A stretch of 64,000 nt of DNA, taken from the NCBI GenBank assembly GCA_030142905.1, contig JASJOG010000157.1, forward strand, positions 394,001 through 458,000. The letters run 5' to 3'. Within the stretch, counting starts at the first letter, position 1; every line of letters starts with the position of its first letter. The position numbers were made by a program, and so were the translations under genes. The notes under the pieces are model-generated. The model had not been told where the DNA came from. It did no database searches and worked only from the letters and a program-made list of their open reading frames with translations. Below are positions 23,801 through 32,800 of the stretch, piece after piece. This stretch comes from Heliopora coerulea (taxonomy: Eukaryota > Cnidaria > Anthozoa > Scleralcyonacea > Helioporidae).

Positions 23801-26800
23801 AACACAGAATTATCACTGGTCAACGCCAACACCTTCGGCTTATTAAAGCTGACGTGATTTTCATTTGGTAACTCATCATTATTATTTATATCACCACTGC
23901 ATCGGTTTTCCTTTTCCAATAACTCATTTGTATTTTCATTTTTGTTTTCATCAGTATTGATTTTCCCGGAAATTGATAGCCTTGGAGGATAATTCTGATA
24001 GTTCTCCGTATTTTTAGGCAACTGCTGAATGTCATCGTTGGATACAAAAGACGTTCGTTTTTGAATTCTTTTCTCATCATTGCCTGAATTACTAGTTCTA
24101 GAAATATTCTCTTTTTCATGCTTGTCTAAAGAAGCATATTCGTTCTTGAAATCCGTATTTAGCGGCTCAGAAGTCGTCGAAATTGTCTTACTACGGTTCG
24201 TAAGATCATCAGAAATTTGTCTCACACTAACGTTGTACGAATTCAACACGTTTTCCTTGTTTAATATATCAGAATTATTTGGTAAAATATCGTTAAGAAC
24301 TTTTGTGGATGGGTCCAAAATGGCTGTTTTATCGGAGTTGTTGTTATTCAGACTGCCTTTACGGGAATCCTTCACAGATAACTTTAGACTAGTATCTTGA
24401 GAATTACTTGCAATTTCGGATTCATCAAAAGTTTTTGATGATTTATCATCCTGATCGGTCGTTTTTGCGCCAACATTCCTCACTTTACCTGGTTTACCCG
24501 ATTTAACCCTAACTGGACGTCTAACTTTACCCGCAGAACTAGTTCTAGGCGGACGAGGTTGAATGGACGCCTGATTAGCATTCACTGATTTTGTCGACGA
24601 TTCGTTAGTGTCGCTATGTTGTAGTGCTCCTTGGCTTTCTTTTTGTTTTAAAGATTGCTTCTCCTTTGGTTTGACCATTTCTTCTCCAGCTTTACCGAGG
24701 TCTGGAACGGAATGTCCGAGCTTACTTCTTGAATGCGATGAACGTGTAGTGCGAACTGCCTTGCCAGCGGTATTTTCATGAGTATCTTTAAGTCGTATAT
24801 GAGGCGGTATAACAACCTTCGAACCAAACGCGATGTGTGTTTGCACTCCGTCCTGTCGAGGGGTTGAACTATCGTGAGCTGCAGTAACGGAGGAGGGAGA
24901 ATTCGGTGGTTCGTCTTGGAATCTCTTAGCCAGTTTGCCGTAAGACAAAACCTATTACAGTAAAAGAATTCGATTGGTAAGGTCGCTTTTTACGACACCT
25001 TTGTGTAAGTCTTTCTCAAAAGGTAGTGACGGGAATTTTACCCTCAACCGTACCCACTGTCTGAGGCAAATGTTCGGCTTTGAAATTCCGCGCTGTGATT
25101 GGTCTAACTACAGTGCTGATATATGTATGATAAAAATTAGTGGAAAGATACAATATTTCTTCAACTTCGTGTCGTTGTTTTCTAGCTATCCGTTCTAATT
25201 CTTGAATAAAATTTCAATCGTATGACAGAAATGAACGATCATCGTGTCGGGGAATTTCGCAAAAGAGCACCCAACTTAGATTCGTTGTTATCAACGATCA
25301 CGCCGTTCTTCATTTTCTCTGTATACAGTAGCCAAAACGTTGTCTTTACCTACATATATCTCACTCTGGGGTCTCCTTTAAGCGGTTTATCAGAAGTAAA
25401 ATTCTGAATTGAATTCTACTGGAATACACATCAAGATTTTGGTACGAAAACCTTCATGTTTCAACGTTCGTCTTTACTATTTGGTAGTAGAAACATGGTT
25501 TTCCTTAGGCAAATTTATCGCATTTTCTTTTCGAATTCTCACTCCTTTGTTATATTACACCAGTTCATATAATTTAGAGGCTTTTCGCTTTATGCAGTTC
25601 GATATATCATGTTAAGGTGACTAAATTACACTCAAAATCCTATCGTTAAATTTTCTGACACGGCGTTACCACCAGGTTCATTTCGTACTCGGAGACGTGG
25701 ACTGAAGTTTATGGCACAGAGCAATATCCGAGACTGTCATCCCGTACCCTAATCGTAACCCTAACCCTTAGTAAGTTTCAGTGACGTAATCCGGTCCACG
25801 CTGTTGGAGGTCGGATAATCGAAGATGTACCGACAAACTATATATAACATGCTCTTGTGGTGTACGTCAAAGTAGACTTGCTATACGGATTGCATTCATG
25901 TACCATTTTCCTTCCTCATAATTTTTTTTTCAGAATACGAAGTCTACAGTTCATACAAAAACATTGCAACATAAGCGAGAGAATAATAAGATAAGTTCAA
26001 AATAAGAACTTTAATAATCCATGTCGCTGAAGTAAATCAGTAAGTAACTCGAAAAACTTGATCAGAAATCGTCAAAGCAGTTAGAGGGAATTTCGTACAA
26101 GAATGTTTACTGGACAATAGAGAAGGAAGAGTATTCCTTTCCTATTTCACCAATAATGTACCGACGATTTGCTCGGACGTACCGATAGATTTGGAATGAT
26201 CATGGCTGAGGCGGATATGCGTCCCCCGGCCCCCTACTGGTTACGCCACTGGTAAGTGTCCGCTGAACTGCACTCCAGCCGGAACATATGCAGATCGTTA
26301 AAAATTACTGACTTGAAAAGCGTCATTTCAATATCGAGCTAAGGTCTGGAGTCTGGGCCAGCTTTGGACAAACATACAATACCGTAAACTTCAAACAGTT
26401 CTAAATGTGAACGGATTGACATAATAATCGCTCAAAGTTAAATAGGTATATACAAGGTAAAACGTAAAGGTTAAAATATTAAAAAATATTAAAGTCGATA
26501 CGTTTTCGGCAGTTAAATCATCATCAGAGTAAAAACAAAAACTGAACTGTCTGCTGAAATGTGTGGTATTAAGTGTTAAGGGGAACAACTGGATTCGTTA
26601 AGCAAAAGACCCCACCTCTGAATAAATAATAAAAATGTTATCTTACCTAGTTGTTTCCTTTGGGGATAACGTGACACTTATAAATACTACGCACTACAAT
26701 GGACATTTCAGCTTTTTTCACCCTGATGATGACGAATGTAGAAAACGTTTGGACTTTAATATTTTTAATATTCAACCTTTTGTCTCAGGGCCAGAAATTT

Positions 26801-29800
26801 ACGATCGTCAAATCGTCAGAAATTGCCAAAATTTAACACTGACTACCAAATCTCAGAAGATGGTTATCCAATTGGACGACCATTTTTCAAGCTGTCAACC
26901 TCTCCGAGAACTGATATCAAGACCAAACAAATCATAATTTCAGTTCGAGATATTGGTAAGTGAAAAAGTACAAATATACAACCAGCTCATTCGTTATGAA
27001 ATGATTCGTACATACTGCTCTGAAGGTTTTTATTCTCAGTCATCTTGTTTTGCGTATTACCGCTGAGCAGTAACACCCAAACTTGGCAAATAGTTTTCAT
27101 CTTGGGCACCTAGATATGAAAAGATGGTTGCGCAATGGGCAACCTACTTAAAAATTAATTTCGATCCCTTTACCTTGTATATACCTATTTAGTTATATAT
27201 GTAGTTTGTGTGATCACGTGTTGAAAACTACGCATGATTAAACATAATCAAAGTTTTGTTAACCTGCGTAATTGGACGAACATCAGACGTTGTCGTCAAC
27301 TGCAGACCTCTAGGAAGTGGTTCGGTTTTGTCATACGAAGTGAAGTTGTGGTCATCGCTTGAGTTATCTTCTGGTGGAACTTTCAAGGTAAAAACCTTCT
27401 TCACTCTACAGTTCGCCGTCAATGTTATGCTTTCCAAAGCGCGGAAAGTTTGTCCACTGAAGGTTTCACCAACTAGCGAATTGAGATCCAGACAGAGATT
27501 GAGCCATGTGCCCAAGCATAACACGGTCAGCGGAAACTTGGCATGTAGCGGAGTGACAGTGATATCCTTCTGGCTCAATGAGAAAAAAATACGGCGCTTG
27601 TTCTGCGCAAGGTCGGTGACTCCTAGCTCAAAGGAAAACGAGTGTCCAAGTGGGATAAATATCTGAAAGACGAGAAACTTCTGAAGTAAAAACAGCGTTT
27701 GTTTCTCGTCTTTTGGAAGTTGGATTTTAGTAGTAGTTGGCTCGCCTTCTAGGATGTACACGTAACTCTTTACGTCTTTGTCGTATTGTTTATGAATGTT
27801 TGCCGAATTACCGGTGACGCGGCATTTCTTGGAAATGGGGTCTCGTCCTTGAGCACTGAATACCTCCACGAACGGTCCGCCCTAAAAAAAGCCCACATAA
27901 AACATCAATGAGATTTAACATTACCAATCACTACTAGACTTGGACAACGTTAAAAGGGCCTTTTTTAACTATGTAACTGGGGGGCTCGTCCCCCCTACCC
28001 ACCCACATGGCCCCTCTAATCGGTGATTTTAGCTCTCTGGTACAATGTCTCTCTTGAAATGTATAATTGTAAATTAAAAAGAAAGTCGATTTAAGAACAT
28101 AAAAGACTTGAATAATTGACAAAGCAGCACCACGTAGCATGTTTTGATGTAATATGGTGCATGGCTTACACGTTGCATAGGCAAAATTAGTTAAACAAGT
28201 TAACTATTAATTACCTTAATTACTGCTATGTACGTCATTATCTGTTAAATGTCCGTAAAAATTCAGAGAGGCGACAGAAATTCTCCAACGCAAGGACCAA
28301 CATCTCTGACAGGGGATAAACCAGAGGGGCCAGGATCACGTCCGCTTTATTATCTTTTTACAATCACCATTTGAAGGTCGAAAACATCGTGCTATTTTAA
28401 GCAAGAATAATCGCAACAACTGACTAGAAAACAGTAAATTTTCAGATTTGACATGTAAAAGTGTCTATCATCTATGTTGGCTAAATCAAGCACTCATAGT
28501 TTGTGCAATACATAAATGCGTTATCATCAGCGAAAATTCCACGACAAATTGTTAACTTTTCCCCTACAGGGGAGGTAAAGTACCCCGATGGGGGGCAGCA
28601 ACCCCCCTCAGTCCCCCTCTGGCACCACCTCAGGTAAAAGTAGAAGTGAAAACCTAGTTCTCTCTGAGCGTTACCGTCAACTGTTCCCTACAGTCAATCT
28701 CCACTCCAGCATGAATTTGCTACTAACAGTGGACAATTCCAAAATTTCAAACCCTAACTGTGGACAAGGAGCATCATCATGTAACTGTCACACACACATC
28801 GAAGATGTTTATTAACACTTTGACGTCTGAAGACGGCAATTGTCGTCTTTATTAATTTTACTCTGGCTAACGCCAGACGGTTTTACTCATCAAAGAGGAA
28901 ACCCCATTAGGTTTCAATAGGTTAACTGGTCCCCTTGTTATCAAAACAAGGTCCCTTTTGGTGACAGACAACCCTCTCCGTACGAAAATAGTTTAAAAAT
29001 GACCCTGAATGCTAAGGACAAGATGATACAGCAATACCTGCTGTCTACCACGTATCCGATCTAACCTATGTCATCCTGGTGTATTCGATCTAGCTTATGT
29101 CAACGTAATTCGCGCTTTTGATATTGGCAGCTTACTGTAACGGTCAAAACAAATCACGAAGATTGCACGATAAATTTCTTCCACTTTTGTACTTAAAGTT
29201 TTAGAACTTGTCTCATTTTTGCAGGGAAAACTTTCTGTTTTGCAACAAATTGTTCATAAAACAGACTTAAATCTTGCGACTGGATAGTACCATCAAAAAA
29301 ATCTTCATCATGGTTGAAACGTGATTCTGGGCTCGCCTTTAAGATAACCTGGACCGTAAATAAAGTATTCAAGCCCCTCCTACACCCAGTATTCCAGTTT
29401 AAATACTTTATCGGGAACATAATTAATCAAAGTTAACAGGGACATAGTTGCTGGCCAGCGGCATCTAATGGGCACATGCTCAGATGGGGTACGGTACCAT
29501 ATTACACGATTTGCGCTGCCTACTTCCCTTTGCCTCCTTGATTTCGCCACATCGAGTTGCTTTGCTACCCACCTCCCCATCGGTAGGTGGTAGGTTGGGT
29601 GTTCTTGTCTTGGGGTTTTCTCCAAGATGTATTAATTCCACAGATTATTCAGAGCGCTGCATGCCAGGGGGGTTGATCCGTGCTTTGTTTGCCAGGGTTA
29701 TCCCCTTATTTGCTGTTGCTCATTTTGCAAGAATTGCTGTTTGCTTTGCTATGATGGCACCTACCACAATCTCAATACTGACAAGTTAAATGGTCATAAA

Positions 29801-32800
29801 TTGATGCAGAGGTGATGCCTGAGAGGGCAGGAGCTACAGTAACCCTTTTAGCAGGTCCATCATCAGGCAAAATTTTAAAAATTTGAAAAGAACCTATGGA
29901 AGACTCCTTGTCATGCTTCAAAATTATCCCAAGTGAGGAGCAGGGCATCTTAATTAAAGGCAAAATATTAGTGCCCAGCACAAAGAATGAATTCAAATAA
30001 AGTCACTGAATAAACAATTTATCAAATTAATTATTAATTTTAATGTTTTGCACCTTGCATTTTGCAACATAGTCAGAGTATTATGGTGCAATTGCATTAC
30101 AAAATATATATTTAAATAAAAATGTCAGATTATATTACAGAATATATATTACATTACAGAATATATATTTAAATAAAAATGTCAGATTAGAATCTGAGTA
30201 ATAGTGGAAGTAATTTAGAGAAAATTCAAATTAACAAAGATGATGGGATGGTTCTATGATTAGCATTCTGAGTGGGTTTGACCTTGTAAATAAAGAGCTT
30301 TTTTTCCCAGAAAGTTTTGATGGAGAAAAACAGGAGGAAAAGATTTTAAAGACATCAAGAGATACAGTGTAACCAGTTTTGGGAAGATGTGGTCTGTTTC
30401 TAGAAAGGGAAGCAGTTACATATTTACTTACTATTAAGGGCAGAGAATCCCAAATGATCAACATGATATAAAAAATATCTTGTAATGAAATCTCAAGAAA
30501 CACTGTGACACACATCAAATGGGTAAACAGGTTACCAATTGTAACCTAATAATCTTTTTGAGAGTTTGAAGTTTCTTGTGATAATGTTAATTCAGAATAA
30601 TTTATTAGTGTAAATGCTGAAAAAATGGTGGATAAATGCTAAATTAAACAAGTCTGTCAAGAGAAAAAGGAATAAGATCTATAAATTACTAAATACTGTG
30701 TAACCCAGTGAAAGCAGGTCAAAAAGCCATAGCAACAAGTGATTTGAACATCAGGAAAAGTGAGCATAGAATTAGAGTGTGTTTCAGGAATAAATGTAAT
30801 GTTACAAACATGGGATAATGGTAATTTATTAACTCATTAAAGGGCAGGATTTATCCCTTTGATGGGTAAGATCATCTGGCACTAACCACACTAAAATACT
30901 AAAGTGCACCCTTGTCCCTGAATGAGTTAACCAACTTTCATTGGGCTACACAATATTTAGTAGAAACTTAATCGAGTACTATTGCAAATGCTGCATTCTG
31001 ATTGGCTATGCTACTTGCTATCAATCAATGAATAGACAGTGAGTAGCAAAAATGGCTTCTGCCTCTCGTTTTTGTGAAGTTTCTGACAACAAAATAGATT
31101 GCCTACTTGAAAGTGCAATCCCAGAGAAGATGAAAAATGTTCTTTGCAAAGTGTTTCTACTAAAACAATTAGATTATTTGCTCTTGATTTCTATGAAGTG
31201 ATAGTTGACGAGGGCGAAGACTGAGTCAACTATCACCTTGTAGAAATCTCAAGCTCATAATCTAATTGTAAATTAGTAATTTATACATTTTATCCCTTTT
31301 TCTGTTGAAAGACTGGTTTTGTTTATCATTGACCCATCAATTTTTTCAACATTTTCTCCAATTACAAACATTAATTAAAATTCTTACAAGGAACTTCAAA
31401 CTTTCAAAAAGACTGTGAGGTTAATCTACCTTGATAAGGAGTAGGGCTCATTTCTTGGGCAGATAAAATCATCTGGCATTAACCACAGTAAAATACTCAA
31501 GTGTGTCCCTTAATGGGTTCAGACAATTAAGAAATACTGGGATATACTTAGGTGAATGTAAAAGTGAAATTATAATGTAAAATCAATAAAAATAGTGCTG
31601 CAAAAGTTAAAGGGCACTTCTCAATCCAGTCTTCCTCATGATAAGATGAGAAAAAGTTAGCAATACAGGAGCTAAGGGGTGAACCCATAACCACCTCACT
31701 GAGATGTTCATAAAAGGAAATTGTTAATTAAAATAAAAAATGATAGTCTTTAACATCAAAGTTGAAGCATAAATGAATTATGATTATACCTGATTATATC
31801 TAGTACTAGAACGTAGGTGAAAAGATGAGAAATACCTAAACTGGGAACACTTCTCAAATATAATCAAAGTAACTTTAATTACATAACTGCATGGAGGCAG
31901 AATCAAACCCTAGTCACAGTGGTGAGTGACATGTGCTCTACCACTGTGCCACCAGCACCCCACAACCAAATTACAATGTTTGAAGCCACAGTGTAATTTT
32001 ATTAGGTTTTTCACAATCAAAAATACAATAAACAGCAGGTAATTTATGTTCAAAAATACTTTGTAAATGAACCATTCATGACCAAGTTTAGCAGAGGCTT
32101 ACATTAGCTATAATACATGCTAGTTTCCTCACATATGATTCATCTTATTGCTTCCCTCTGGAAGGAGAAATATCTGAGTTTGTTTTTTTTTTTAAGTAAT
32201 ATCTGATGAGGTAAGGTAAATTAACAATCTTCAAGCTCTATACTCAGAAAATGATTTCTGAGCCCCAGATGGGGATCAAACCCGCAACCTTCTGATGACT
32301 GGTTAGATGCTCTAACCATTGAGCTACTGAGACTCAGATGGTGAGCTAAGGTGGCAGCCACTATATAGTAATGATGGTTGAAGCAGTATGATGTTTGAGA
32401 AATGTGAGAGCTTGAGTATATTAAGGATATATCTTGGATATATCAAATAGATAGAGCTTGGATATATCATATTCAATATATTGGCCAACATGAAGGGGGG
32501 GGGGGGGGGTGCAGTGAAAGTTCCTAGAAAGAAATTCCAACCAAGGAGAAAGGTGTGGAGGCTGAATGATGAAAATATGTGAAGGCAATTCCAGGGTAAA
32601 CTGGTTCTGGGGGAGGTGGGGGACAGTGATGTGAATGTGGTATGGGAGAAGACAAGAAATTGTTTGTTGAATGCAGCAAGTGAGGTATGTGGATGGACAA
32701 AAGGACCACCTAGGCATGAGCAAACATGGTGGTGGAATGAAGAAGTTGAGAAGAAGGTGAATGAGAAGAAGTCAAAGTTCAAAGCATGGTGTCAGGCAAA

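Larger units (their letters stand above)
28933..32200. other. CFAP20DC intron 1, unassigned part
   Basis: Apart from the MITE copies near 30829 and 31430 and a tRNA-like segment near 31893, I see no gene. Short ORFs at 29193-29789 and 30231-30518 lack recognisable motifs. 30100-30185 contains a duplicated GAATATATATTTAAATAAAA unit. Confidence 0.4.

Noticed and set aside
29193..29789. Overlapping ORFs in CFAP20DC intron 1
   Set aside because: No motif, no plausible splice structure, and adjacent sequence is repeat-rich.
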